From Mesorhizobium australicum (GTDB lineage Bacteria; Pseudomonadota; Alphaproteobacteria; Rhizobiales; Rhizobiaceae): a stretch of DNA of 64,000 bases. How positions within the stretch are numbered: position 1 is the first letter of the stretch; every line of letters begins with the position of its first letter. Both the position numbers and the translations under genes were made by a program. The notes under the pieces were generated by a model. That model was given only the letters and a program-made list of their open reading frames with translations, made no database searches and was not told the DNA's origin. The stretch lies in assembly GCF_900177325.1 (NCBI RefSeq), contig NZ_FXBL01000004.1, forward strand, positions 5,089,501-5,153,500, read 5' to 3'. Below are positions 25,060-34,231 of this stretch, piece by piece.

Positions 25060-26730
25060 TCAGGGCAATGCCACTGCCGTCTCCGTCCGTTCGCCCGCGC
25101 TGACCTTGGCCTCGGCTTCCTTGCCGGCGTCGTCGTTCAGCTGCCTCGCGACGACGACGTAATCGCCGGCCGGAAGCGTTGTCTGGAATTCCTCGCCATA
25201 GGAATAGGAGAACGATTTGCGCTTGCCCTGGATGTCCTTCTTCGCGCCCAGGATTTCGATGGAATGCGCGCCGGGCGCCGAGATAGCGAGCACGCCGGCG
25301 TTCAGCACGACTTCGACATCCGTGGTTTCTCCGACCTTGACGCTGAACGGGGTCTCCGCATCGGTTTCGCCGATCCGCGCGTGCAGCACATAGTCGCCCG
25401 GCGGAACCTCGTGGGCGCTGTCCGGACCATAGGCGGACACGACGGACCCGCGCGACCCGTCCAGCTTTTTCGCCGCCTTGAGGATCTCAAGGAACAGGCC
25501 GCCGTCCTCGACCTTCATGCCCGGCACATAGGCCGCGTTCGTCACCGCGCGGCCGACACCCACGACGACATCCTTCGTGACGGTGTCACCGGCATTGACG
25601 ACGACCGTCTCGGTGACTTCGCCGGCACCGATGCGGACATTGAGCTTCTGTTCTCCCGCCGGCGTGATGAACGTGGCCTGCCCGTAGGTGGTCGTTTCGC
25701 CACCGGGATAGACCAGATTGACGGCCGCGCCGTCGACGGGCTCGCCACCGGGAATCGCCAAAGGCCGGACGATCAGGGTGCCGGCATTGAGCACGAAAAG
25801 CGGCTCGGTCAACTTGCCGGCCTCTATCGTGACGGGCTGCTCCGTGCCAGCCTCGCCGTAACGGGCGACAACGACATATTTGCCGGGCTCCAGGCTCGTC
25901 TTCCAGCTGTTGCCGTAGTCGGTCGAGACGTATTCGCCGCGCGAACCGTCGGCATTGGCGCGATAGACCTCCCAGGCGTTGCCGGCATTCCCCGGCAACG
26001 GGTCTTCGCCTTCGGCCATGATCACGACCGGCGCAAAATTGTATTCCGGAGCAGCCGGCTCAGGGGCTGGTGCCGGCGCGGGGGTCGGCTTGGCCGCGGG
26101 CTGTGATGCCTGGGCGACGGTCGTCGCGAGTGCCTCGGAGAGCGCATTGCCGTCTCCGGCCTGGACGTACATCCCGCCGGTATTCTCGGCCAGACACGCG
26201 ACCTTGCGGCCTTCCTCCTCCGTCAGGCCGAAGCCGACGACGTGCGCGGTGAAGCCGACACCACCCTTTTCGAGCTCGTTCGCCAGCGCGCATGGATCGG
26301 CGTCGCATGTCTCGATGCCGTCGGTGACGAGGATCACCGTCGCCTTCTCCTCAGTGTAGCGCAGTTCCTCGGCGGCGCGCTTCACGGCGGCGGAGAGCGG
26401 CGTCTTGCCCTTCGGATTGATCCTGTCGACGGCAGCCGAAATCGCGGCAGCCGAGCCAGCGGCTGGCGGAACGAGAGTCTCGATGTCCTGGCAGGAGCCT
26501 TTCTCGCGGTGGCCATATGCCATCAGGCCGAGCTCAAGACCGGCGGGAAGGCGGCCGAGAACCTCCTTGATCGTCTGTCGCGCAATCGTAATGCGTGGCA
26601 CACCATCGATCTGCGCCCACATCGAGCCGGAAGCGTCGAGCACGACGATCGCACGATCGGCAGCGAGGGATGGTATGACCGACGCCGCCATGGTCATAAG
26701 ACCTGCGGCCAAAGCAAAACGAAGTCTCAT
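25060..26730 (-). CDS. secreted VWA-domain protein
   Basis: A 556-residue protein. It has a signal peptide (cut near SLAAD) and then a von Willebrand factor A domain at about 25-200. The metal-ion site is VVLDASGSMW with the Thr in GKTPLSA and Asp in LVTDGIETC. A Pro/Ala-rich linker leads into several beta-sandwich-like repeats with recurring PPGDYVL, LEPGKYVVVARY and LPAGDYVVVARQ motifs. It is probably periplasmic or surface-associated, a protein-interaction or adhesion role rather than an enzyme. Confidence 0.85.
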   Translation of the reverse strand: MRLRFALAAGLMTMAASVIPSLAADRAIVVLDASGSMWAQIDGVPRITIARQTIKEVLGRLPAGLELGLMAYGHREKGSCQDIETLVPPAAGSAAAISAAVDRINPKGKTPLSAAVKRAAEELRYTEEKATVILVTDGIETCDADPCALANELEKGGVGFTAHVVGFGLTEEEGRKVACLAENTGGMYVQAGDGNALSEALATTVAQASQPAAKPTPAPAPAPEPAAPEYNFAPVVIMAEGEDPLPGNAGNAWEVYRANADGSRGEYVSTDYGNSWKTSLEPGKYVVVARYGEAGTEQPVTIEAGKLTEPLFVLNAGTLIVRPLAIPGGEPVDGAAVNLVYPGGETTTYGQATFITPAGEQKLNVRIGAGEVTETVVVNAGDTVTKDVVVGVGRAVTNAAYVPGMKVEDGGLFLEILKAAKKLDGSRGSVVSAYGPDSAHEVPPGDYVLHARIGETDAETPFSVKVGETTDVEVVLNAGVLAISAPGAHSIEILGAKKDIQGKRKSFSYSYGEEFQTTLPAGDYVVVARQLNDDAGKEAEAKVSAGERTETAVALP

Positions 26731-26882
26731 GATGTCTCCCGCGACGTTTCGATCTCGACGGGAGTTACCAGCACATGTGACGTTACGGCAACCCCGTTAA
26801 AGGCGGAATCGAACAGGGCAGCGCGGAAGAATGCCGGCGATAGTCTTCGCCTGCGCGTGCAATTGCGCTGGCGAGAGCCCGA

Positions 26883-27572
26883 CTATTCCTCGTCGTCTTC
26901 GGCGTCCTGGCGCTTGAGCGAGGACAGCTTGGCGAAGACCTTGGAGGCGTCGAGCTCCTCGTCCTCGTCCTTCGGCGCCTGCTCCAGCGGCATCCGCTCG
27001 GTGAGCGCGGCGGGCAGCAGCGTATCGCCGACGGGCGCGGCCGGTGCGCGACCCGAGGACGCGCGCTGCACTTCGAGATCGAGGTCGATCTGCGAGCACA
27101 GGCCGAGCGTCACCGGGTCCATCGGCGCCAGGCTGGCGGAGTTCCAGTGCGTGCGGTTGCGGATCTGCTCGATGGTCGACTTGGTCGTGCCGACGAGACG
27201 CGAAATCTGCGCGTCCTTCAATTCGGGATGGTTGCGCACCAGCCAAAGGATCGCGTTCGGCCGATCCTGGCGCTTCGACAGCGGCGTGTAGCGGCCGCCG
27301 CGACGCTTGGCTTCCGGCACGCGCACCTTGGGCTCGTTGAGCTTGAGGCGATAGTTCGGATCCGTCTCGCCGCACTTGATCTCGTCGCGGGTCAGCTGGC
27401 CGTTCATGATCGGGTCCATGCCCTTGATGCCTTGCGCGGCCTCGCCGTCGGCGATGGCGCGAACCTCGAGCGGGTGGAGATGGCAGAAGAAGGCGATCTG
27501 GTCGAAGGAGAGCGCCGTGTTGTCGACCAGCCAGACGGCGGTCGCCTTGGGCATGAGCAGCGTGTTGGCCAT
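26883..27572 (-). CDS. trcR: cell-cycle transcriptional regulator TrcR (DUF1013)
   Basis: A 229-residue alphaproteobacterial protein. MANTLLMPKATAVWLVDNTA and SFDQIAFFCHLHPLEVRAIADGEA form an HTH-like N-terminus, and QISRLVGTTKSTIEQIRNR is a second HTH. The C-terminus is acidic (DAEDDEE). The start at 27572 is preceded by GAGGATTTT and matches the conserved N-terminus. The DUF1013/TrcR family is conserved across alphaproteobacteria and tied to cell-cycle transcription. Its target genes cannot be inferred here. Confidence 0.85.
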   Translation of the reverse strand: MANTLLMPKATAVWLVDNTALSFDQIAFFCHLHPLEVRAIADGEAAQGIKGMDPIMNGQLTRDEIKCGETDPNYRLKLNEPKVRVPEAKRRGGRYTPLSKRQDRPNAILWLVRNHPELKDAQISRLVGTTKSTIEQIRNRTHWNSASLAPMDPVTLGLCSQIDLDLEVQRASSGRAPAAPVGDTLLPAALTERMPLEQAPKDEDEELDASKVFAKLSSLKRQDAEDDEE

Positions 27573-27778
27573 GGGTAAAATCCTCTCGTTCGCCCGCGTC
27601 CCTAGCGCGGGCGGTGGGCAAACCACCGAAGAATGGGAAATCGCGGCCGATATAGACCGAAAGCGGAGTCGAGGCAAGAGAAAGGGCTGAAGACGCCGTG
27701 GGATCCTGGCCACGTGAGGTCGCGCCATCAAACCAATATAACAGCGGTCGAATAGGGGCTAACCAGAAATGGCGATCT

Positions 27779-29791
27779 CTATCGCCCTTTCAGCAATCGC
27801 GAAATACCGCGCAGTGGCGCCGTCAGGCGCCAGGACGTGCTGCTGGCAACGGCCTGCTTGAAGGCCTCCAGCTCGGCCGCCTTATGTTCAAGTGCCTTTC
27901 CTGCCTCTTCGGCCTTTTTCTCCAGCGGCTTGAGACTGTCCCGTTCGGTCCTGATCACCGAGATTTCCGTCGTCACAGCCTCGAGCGCCGCGGACTTTCG
28001 GTCGAGTTCAGAGCTTACCTCTTCGACCTTCTTCTCCAGCGGCTTGAGGTTATCCCGTTCCGCTGCCAAGCGGTTAACTTCAGACGCAATGGTCTCCAAG
28101 GCTGCAGCTTTCCGGTCGAGTTCCAGGCTTATCTCTTCGACCTTCTTCTCAAGCGGCTTAAGGTTGTCCAATTCCGCTGTCAGGCCGGAAACGTGCGACG
28201 CGGCAGCCATGCGCTCGCGCGCCATTTCCTCGCTCAGGACTGAAAGTCTCGTCTCAAGCGACGTCTTCGACACCGCCAATGCGGCTTTCTCGCGCTCGAG
28301 ACGAGCCACGACCTCTTCCGCGCGCTTGCTGTCGAGCACAGCACCGAGTTCCTGGCGGATCAGCGGAGCAAGCTGACGTGCCATCTGAGCGAGATGCCTC
28401 GCATCGCGTTCGTGGCGTTGCTCCAAGCGTTCGAGCTCGTCGCGCGCGGCTTCCAGTTCGCCGGACAGCCGCGCAATCTTTCCCTTGTCCTGTTCTGTCT
28501 GATCACGAAGCTCGTCGAGTTCGTGACCACGCTGGAGGAAAGCGCTACGCATCTGGGCGAGATCGCTTTCCAGCTGCTGTTTCGCCCTAGCAACCTCGTC
28601 AAGACTGGACGACAGATTCGCAATGTTAGTCTGATCCTCATTAGCGCGGCCGCGAAGTCTATCCAGTTCCCGTTGTTGGTGCCCGAATGACTCTTGCAGT
28701 GCGACGAGCGCTTGCTCGGCTTGGCTGCGGGCAAGCGCATTATCCCCGAATTGCCCTTCCAGCTCGGCGATCCGGGCCTCCGCAGCGCCGCGTTTCCTCT
28801 GTTCGGTCGCGTGATTGGCTGCGTGCCCGATGGATTCGGCGCGCACAGTGGCCAGAGCCGTCTCGGCCTTCGCCAGCTTTGCCTGCAGGCCTCGCGTTTC
28901 TTGTGCGATCACTCCGAGCAGCGGCGAGGCCTCGTCGAACGCGGCTCTCACGGCATCGAGTTCGGCATAGTCAGCCGCCTGCTCGCCGTCCGCCGCCCAC
29001 CGCTCGAACACCTCATAGGCACGCGCTACCCATGCGAAGGCCAGGGAATGACGCGGCATGGTTTCGCCCGCAGCCCGGAAGTGCCGCAGCTCGCCCGAGA
29101 GGAACGCCTCGATATCGCTTGCCGCGTTGTCCGGATGGCGCGGCCAGCTCAACCCCAGCCCCTCGCCGATACGAGCCACCGTCGCGCGCCAGTCCGACAA
29201 TAGACCATCATAGGAGACGAAGACGCGCGACTGCCCGCGGCTGCCGGCCTCCGCCTCGAGCGCGTGACGCAACCAGAGCAGCAGACCCACCGTCTCCGGC
29301 CAGCCTTCCCGGCGGGTCAGCGAGGCGGCCACTTCCTTGGGATGACGATGAATGCAAACATAGCGCGGCCCGACATCCAGATCGGCCAGAACCCGTTGCC
29401 AGAACGGCAGAAGGCGGCACATCCGTGGATCCTTCATGACGAAGAAACCGGAACCGCCAAACTCCTCCTCAATGACCTTTGCCGCCCGCGCTCGATACTC
29501 GGGGAACCGCGGCGACGCGTACCATTCGGTATTGAAGGCTGCGGAATCGTCCCAGGAGGACCCTGCCGACATGAGCAGATCGTCGTTCAGACGATATGCC
29601 TTCATCGATTCGAAATACCCCTTCGGATTCGCATCCCCAGGAGGCATCAACTCCTTGGGCAGATCGGATCCCATATGCGCCAGCACACCAGCTATCGCAG
29701 AGGTCCCGGAGCGATGCATGCCGAGGACGACAAGGGCGGTGCGGGGAGGAGCAGAACCTTCGATGAGCGTATTCATTCGTGACGCGATCAT
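27779..29791 (-). CDS. sulfotransferase-domain protein with long repeat coiled coil
   Basis: A protein of about 670 residues. The N-terminal 230 residues hold a sulfotransferase fold: the PAPS 5'-phosphosulfate loop is LGMHRSGTSAIAGVLAH and the 3'-phosphate loop YVCIHRHPKEVAASL. From about residue 320 to 640 it is heptad-rich coiled coil, ending in three near-identical 38-residue repeats (DNLKPLEKKVEE core, with 114-base DNA period). The C-terminus is basic (RGISRLLKGR). The start at 29791 is chosen as the first ATG just beyond the upstream gene's stop; 29776 is possible. It probably modifies surface glycan. Confidence 0.8.
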   Translation of the reverse strand: MIASRMNTLIEGSAPPRTALVVLGMHRSGTSAIAGVLAHMGSDLPKELMPPGDANPKGYFESMKAYRLNDDLLMSAGSSWDDSAAFNTEWYASPRFPEYRARAAKVIEEEFGGSGFFVMKDPRMCRLLPFWQRVLADLDVGPRYVCIHRHPKEVAASLTRREGWPETVGLLLWLRHALEAEAGSRGQSRVFVSYDGLLSDWRATVARIGEGLGLSWPRHPDNAASDIEAFLSGELRHFRAAGETMPRHSLAFAWVARAYEVFERWAADGEQAADYAELDAVRAAFDEASPLLGVIAQETRGLQAKLAKAETALATVRAESIGHAANHATEQRKRGAAEARIAELEGQFGDNALARSQAEQALVALQESFGHQQRELDRLRGRANEDQTNIANLSSSLDEVARAKQQLESDLAQMRSAFLQRGHELDELRDQTEQDKGKIARLSGELEAARDELERLEQRHERDARHLAQMARQLAPLIRQELGAVLDSKRAEEVVARLEREKAALAVSKTSLETRLSVLSEEMARERMAAASHVSGLTAELDNLKPLEKKVEEISLELDRKAAALETIASEVNRLAAERDNLKPLEKKVEEVSSELDRKSAALEAVTTEISVIRTERDSLKPLEKKAEEAGKALEHKAAELEAFKQAVASSTSWRLTAPLRGISRLLKGR
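27918..28240. repeat. three in-frame 114-base tandem repeats encoding coiled coil
   Basis: The segment starting TTCTCCAGCGGCTTGAG recurs at 27918, 28032 and 28146, exactly 114 bases apart. Each repeat encodes 38 residues containing LKPLEKK. Copies differ slightly, so the array has been kept by selection or by slow recombination. Confidence 0.8.
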
Positions 29792-29798
29792 ACTGATT

Positions 29799-30806
29799 TC
29801 ACTTGCGCTCGTCGCGGCGCTCGAGACTTTCAACGCGAGCGGCCAGTCTTTTGATCTGATGGGCCTGGCTAAACACCAGATCCATCATGGTGCCCAGAAT
29901 ATGATCCGTCAATTCTGAAAGATCAAAATCTTGTTCCGGCTGAACTCTATTCTTGGAAAGATTAAACCCGAACTCGCGCTCAAGATAAGAAATAGTCTCA
30001 CTATTCTCCGCTAGGATTTGGGAAATCTCACTCACATCGAATACATGAGAGAATTTACTCGACAAACTCCTTGGAGTTCCAGCAGGGACACCCCGTGAAG
30101 AAACGGCGTTATAGAGATCTGGGAGCGCCATTTGCGGATGCGTATTGTTGCATGCACCCCGGAGCAAAGTCTCCGACGATGAAGGGCGAACCTGCTGCCT
30201 GCCGGAAGCAGATTGAAAATCGACACCGAGATATCTTGAAAATTCTGCAACCGAATCGGTGTTGTCGTCCAGCAGAACCACACTAACGTTAGATCCAAAT
30301 ATTTCGCGCCAGCGCCGGATAAAATCGTATTGCCGAATAAGCTCGCGAGCCTTTACGGAGAAGGAACGGACTGGCCCTAAATTCGTCTTGTGAACCACCC
30401 CCCACTGAATGTAAGCCGAAGGCAACCAGCTTGCTGGAGGGCGAACAAAAATTATAATCTTAAGCTCAACATGCCTCTCTATCCGCTTAAAGAAGACATC
30501 AAGCTTATCTATGTTTTCTAAATATTGCTCGTTCGAAATCAGGAAATTTTGAACACCTTTCTCTTGACCAATTCTATTGATCTCTTGAACAAATATGTCC
30601 GCACATAATTCAAATTCGTCCTTTTTCTGTTTAAGAAATGCCTGAAATCCTTGAAACTGATCGAACTCCGGACGTATGATATCCAGCCATTGTCCGAGAT
30701 ACAAATACCCTGCCCTCAAAAGGGCAGGATCATTCTGGGCTAGAGCCGCCTGGATTGTCGTCGATCCAGTCTTACCCATGCCGACATGAAAAATAACTTT
30801 AGGCAA
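29799..30806 (-). CDS. sulfotransferase-like protein, AT-rich, TTG start
   Basis: A 335-residue protein. The P-loop-like PAPS motif is HVGMGKTGSTTIQAALA near the start, and the middle contains IIIFVRPPASWLPSAYIQW, the likely 3'-phosphate site, typical of bacterial sulfotransferases. The start is TTG immediately after the upstream gene's TAG (TAGTTG), with AGAGAG ahead; no ATG lies before the P-loop. Base composition is strongly AT-rich compared with every neighbour, indicating recent transfer. It sits between the RgpF-type glycosyltransferase and the coiled-coil sulfotransferase. Confidence 0.8.
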   Translation of the reverse strand: MPKVIFHVGMGKTGSTTIQAALAQNDPALLRAGYLYLGQWLDIIRPEFDQFQGFQAFLKQKKDEFELCADIFVQEINRIGQEKGVQNFLISNEQYLENIDKLDVFFKRIERHVELKIIIFVRPPASWLPSAYIQWGVVHKTNLGPVRSFSVKARELIRQYDFIRRWREIFGSNVSVVLLDDNTDSVAEFSRYLGVDFQSASGRQQVRPSSSETLLRGACNNTHPQMALPDLYNAVSSRGVPAGTPRSLSSKFSHVFDVSEISQILAENSETISYLEREFGFNLSKNRVQPEQDFDLSELTDHILGTMMDLVFSQAHQIKRLAARVESLERRDERK

Positions 30807-33359
30807 CTAAACTCTCTTCTGATCCAGTTTATGCACGAAGACTGAATCCAATCCAGCTTGGGTGGTCACTGCGGGCCAGAGTCGCTCGATCAGATGGAAC
30901 TCCGTCCCGTCGTCCGGAATCGGCTCATTCGGCCACGGGTAGTTGTGCCCGAACAAGTCCCTCATGGCCAGAACTACGGAACGACGTATCCAAAACATAT
31001 TTCCGACCGGCAACAGGAGCGGATTGTCGGGCAACGGACCCGAAAGACGATCTACGAACCGGGGCAGGAGCTCGCGCGACGCGTTCCAGGGTATGAAGTA
31101 AGGATCGAACGGGGCGACGAGCCCAATCCCGTCCTGGCCGATCAAGTTGATCGCAGTGGAGATTTCCTTTTCGTCGCCGAGCAGAATCCGCATCAGGAAC
31201 GTCCGCCATACATCGCCGGATCGAACCGTCGCCAGGGATTTCTTCTGGTGGAGATGGCACCAAACCTCGTCGTCGCCAGCTGCCCCTCCTTCGGCGAACA
31301 ATTCCATGAACGGCAGGATATCGCGACCTCGATTGGGAACGATCACCACCTCGGGAGAAAGCTCCTCGGAGGCGGCAATCCTGCGGATCTCATCCGCCTT
31401 CCTTTCTGTATCGGTGGTGAAAACGATACGCTTCGCCAAGCGATATGCGCGGTAACGCTTCAGGTCGTCGCCCAGTTCGTCGGTATAGTAGGCGTGCACG
31501 TGGATAGAGAATTCCGTCTCGGGCACCCGCGGGACCTGTTCGTAGGGGAGAAGCCGGAGTCTTTTGTGCGTCCAGTTGTCCGAACTCGCCAGCTCCTCCT
31601 CGACGTCCGCGAGATCCCGCCACACGAAGCGCCGACGGTAGCGCAGCATCTTTTCGCGTTCGCGAACGCGCAGCGGGCGGTCACCATCGCCGCTCGTATA
31701 AAGCACCGGCACGTCGATCTGGCTCGCACCGCGCACGAAGTAGCGCTGGGCGGCGAGCCGCGCTTCCAGCGCCTTGCGGATGCTGCCGAAGAGGCGAGGA
31801 GGCGGCAAGGATTCGACGCCGGCCGTTGCCGCCTTACGCGGTAGCGACAGGATAGCCTCTGCCGCAGCCAAGGGATTGCCGTATTCGACCGACGTGAAAT
31901 GCTCCGTCTCGGCATAGAGACTGTCGCCAAAGCCCGAAGCACCTTCGAACTGCACGATATGGCAGCCGGCATCGAGTGCGTCGAAAACGACATTCGGCAG
32001 CGGGTCGAGCCGCGAGGAGACGAGCATGGCGTCCGAGGCCGCGATCAGATCCTGGTAGGCGGGACCTGCCGGAAGGAAGAACAGGTTGCCGCCATGTTTG
32101 TCGGCGCCGGCCTGTTTCATATGATACTTCATCCAGACGCCGAAACTGATGTCCTCGAAGTTGAGGCCGTCGCCGATCCAGACGAACACCGTGTTCGGAT
32201 CGCGGTCGCGGCAGATCTGCGCGACCATCGTGAAGATGTCGGTGCCCTTGCGCCATTGAAGGTGCCCTGCTCCGCAGATCAGCCGCACGTTCGAAAGATC
32301 GCGCCCGATGACATTCGACAGCCGGGCCCGGGCTCCGTCCAGCGTCAGCGCGTCCACTCCGCCGGTCGAGAAATTGCGCTGCCTCACGATCGTGGAATCG
32401 CGCGCAGTGTCGAACTCGATGTCCTTGAGCCGGCCCGCCCAGCTGTCGCGCACATGCTCCGATGAGAATACCACGAGGTCGGCGAACAGGCCTGTGAAGG
32501 TGGATTTGTAGGTAGGGAGCACGTAATGTACATACTCATGCACATATGATGCGAAAGGTATCTCCTGCGCGACGAGAAACGGGATGAACGACCAGGCCTC
32601 GACGGAATTGACGATCGCGAAATCGATTCTTGAGAACACCTCGCCCCTGTAGTGGCGGAAATCGCCGAGCGGCCGCGTGACGATGACCACCTCGCAGGCA
32701 TATTCGAGGAACGAATCGAGCAGCGGTCCGTCCTTCAGCGATGCGACGATGACGTTGTGGGTGCGTGAGGCTTCGCGGACCAGATCGAGGGTGACGATCG
32801 GCGCTCCCGTGCGGGAGAGTTCGTGCGTCCCGATCAGGCAGGTCGGCCGGTCCGCGGAGTAGGCGCCACGCCCGTGATGCTGCGAAGCAAGCAGATGCTT
32901 CAGCGTCTGGCGGCCTTCCTTCACGCCATAGGCCAGGTAGTGGATCAGTGCGTCGACGCCCGCGCTTCCGATATCAGGATAGGTGTCGAGATAGGCTTCG
33001 AGCGAGAAGTCCGAGATGCGCGCGTCGACAGGCGGGCCGAGATGCATCAGCTCGAAGGCCAGGTGAAGCGCCTCGGGGTCGCCGCTCGCGATCGCCTGGC
33101 GGATGTCGGGATCGACGATCAGCCCGTCGACGACTGCCGTCAGGTCCGGCCGCTCGGCAATGGCCCGAATGTAGAGGGACGGAGCCGCACCCTTCGCCTT
33201 GCCGTGCCGCTCGTAGTGTGCCCTGAGGGCTTCGGGATCCTGGCCAAGATCGGGCCATTGCCGGCCGTAGAAATCGGGATCGAACCTGAAGTCGGGGCGA
33301 CGCTGGAGAACATTCGCCGCCGACGCATGCTTGCGCCAAATCGCCAGGAGGTCGGTCAT
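30807..33359 (-). CDS. multi-domain glycosyltransferase with RgpF-type rhamnan synthesis domain
   Basis: An 850-residue protein. The first 150 residues hold two FDPxFYxxxYPDLG-type repeats (FDPDFYGRQWPDLG and FSLEAYLDTYPDIG). A GT4-like glycosyltransferase spans about 160-520, with the sugar-nucleotide block RLICGAGHLQWRKGTDIFTM and the acceptor-side ASDAMLVSSRLDPLPNVVFDALD. The last 235 residues match rhamnan synthesis protein F (IHVHAYYTDELG ... GNMFWIRRSVV). The start at 33359 overlaps the previous stop as ATGA. It is a likely surface-polysaccharide assembly enzyme. Confidence 0.82.
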   Translation of the reverse strand: MTDLLAIWRKHASAANVLQRRPDFRFDPDFYGRQWPDLGQDPEALRAHYERHGKAKGAAPSLYIRAIAERPDLTAVVDGLIVDPDIRQAIASGDPEALHLAFELMHLGPPVDARISDFSLEAYLDTYPDIGSAGVDALIHYLAYGVKEGRQTLKHLLASQHHGRGAYSADRPTCLIGTHELSRTGAPIVTLDLVREASRTHNVIVASLKDGPLLDSFLEYACEVVIVTRPLGDFRHYRGEVFSRIDFAIVNSVEAWSFIPFLVAQEIPFASYVHEYVHYVLPTYKSTFTGLFADLVVFSSEHVRDSWAGRLKDIEFDTARDSTIVRQRNFSTGGVDALTLDGARARLSNVIGRDLSNVRLICGAGHLQWRKGTDIFTMVAQICRDRDPNTVFVWIGDGLNFEDISFGVWMKYHMKQAGADKHGGNLFFLPAGPAYQDLIAASDAMLVSSRLDPLPNVVFDALDAGCHIVQFEGASGFGDSLYAETEHFTSVEYGNPLAAAEAILSLPRKAATAGVESLPPPRLFGSIRKALEARLAAQRYFVRGASQIDVPVLYTSGDGDRPLRVREREKMLRYRRRFVWRDLADVEEELASSDNWTHKRLRLLPYEQVPRVPETEFSIHVHAYYTDELGDDLKRYRAYRLAKRIVFTTDTERKADEIRRIAASEELSPEVVIVPNRGRDILPFMELFAEGGAAGDDEVWCHLHQKKSLATVRSGDVWRTFLMRILLGDEKEISTAINLIGQDGIGLVAPFDPYFIPWNASRELLPRFVDRLSGPLPDNPLLLPVGNMFWIRRSVVLAMRDLFGHNYPWPNEPIPDDGTEFHLIERLWPAVTTQAGLDSVFVHKLDQKRV

Positions 33360-33844
33360 GCGCGCGCACCGGAGAAGGACAGGTTGAGCAGGTCGACCAT
33401 CTGACGATCTTCGATCCGGTTCTCGCACATGAACGACAGGACATCGCGTAGCACCGGGCTCGTCGCGATCATCTCGCCCAACCGCAGCGTGGCGAGCGCC
33501 CCCTGGCTTGAGAAGGCGGCCTCCAGGTCGCCCGGATGGCGACGGCCCAACTCGCCCTGGGCCTTGACGAAGGCAGGTTCGCACGGGCGGTCCATGTAGA
33601 GCAGTGGCCAGCTTTCGTTCTCGAAATGCACCTTCAGGAACGAAAGTATGTCCATCAGCAGGGCGGATGTGCTGGACGGTGTCTCGAGGCAGTCCAGAAC
33701 GAGGAAGTCCTTCTCGAGTTGCCTGAACAGCGATCGTCTGGGATGCTGACCCGGAAGAAACACCAGGAGCGCCGGCCCGTCCCACCCGAGCAGGTGACCC
33801 ATGTCGCCGCCCGTCTCGAGGCAGTTTGATGTCGCGATCAGCAT
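33356..33844 (-). CDS. hypothetical protein of the glycan cluster
   Basis: A 162-residue protein, mildly acidic, with no signal or membrane helix. I recognise no motif; two cysteines (NCLETGG, LDCLETP) and a Leu-rich C-terminal half are visible. It is coupled by ATGA to the RgpF-type glycosyltransferase gene, so it probably helps glycan assembly or its regulation. The first in-frame ATG with GAGAGC upstream is used as start. Confidence 0.6.
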   Translation of the reverse strand: MLIATSNCLETGGDMGHLLGWDGPALLVFLPGQHPRRSLFRQLEKDFLVLDCLETPSSTSALLMDILSFLKVHFENESWPLLYMDRPCEPAFVKAQGELGRRHPGDLEAAFSSQGALATLRLGEMIATSPVLRDVLSFMCENRIEDRQMVDLLNLSFSGARA

Positions 33845-34231
33845 GGGATCTTGCTCTCGTCGCCGACAAGAAGAAAATATTCTGCCTTCATAGGCCTTTC
33901 AAAACTTCACAATGTTGATCCGACATGACGCAACGCGATAGCGTTGCCGCATTACACTTGTGTGGCTGTCGCGAGGCGTTGTGCCGGACATGTCAGTTGG
34001 CATGCTGCATCGGATGGCTTGCGCTTCGATGATACCGAAAGCGCATCGGCTGGGGTTGCAAGGAAAGCTGGGCAAGGCTCAGCCGCAGGGTTCATCGAAT
34101 CGCATCTGAACGAAAATAACCTACAGTAACTTCTTTGGCACTTTGTTCAGAGTTTTGCACTGCACAAAACGGAAACCAAGCCGTTTTTGTCGTGAACCTG
34201 TTGGTGTTCCGGAGTTCTGAAGCCGTCCAGT
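33845..34231. other. 387-base gene-free gap upstream of the glycan cluster
   Basis: No convincing ORF or RNA gene lies here. It should hold the promoter of the reverse-strand glycan cluster (start 33844), in a comparatively AT-rich stretch, and it holds a terminator-like hairpin at 34166-34187 serving the quinone oxidoreductase gene. Nothing else is recognised. Confidence 0.6.
34166..34187 (-). terminator. rho-independent terminator-like hairpin
   Basis: AAAACGG and CCGTTTT form a 7-bp stem around an 8-base loop, 45 bases past the stop of the reverse-strand quinone oxidoreductase gene. Read on the minus strand the stem ends in a T-rich CCGTTTTG, so it would terminate that gene; it is nearly symmetrical. 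Confidence 0.55.

Noticed and set aside
30807..33869. Longer start for the RgpF-type glycosyltransferase (1020 residues)
   Set aside because: The added 170 residues are the shadow of the overlapping 33356-33844 gene; ATG 33359 gives the ATGA overlap and proper N-terminus.
33845..34231. A small RNA or missed gene in the 387-base gap
   Set aside because: No ORF with family similarity, no tRNA-like cloverleaf and no clear promoter-terminator pair enclosing a transcript.
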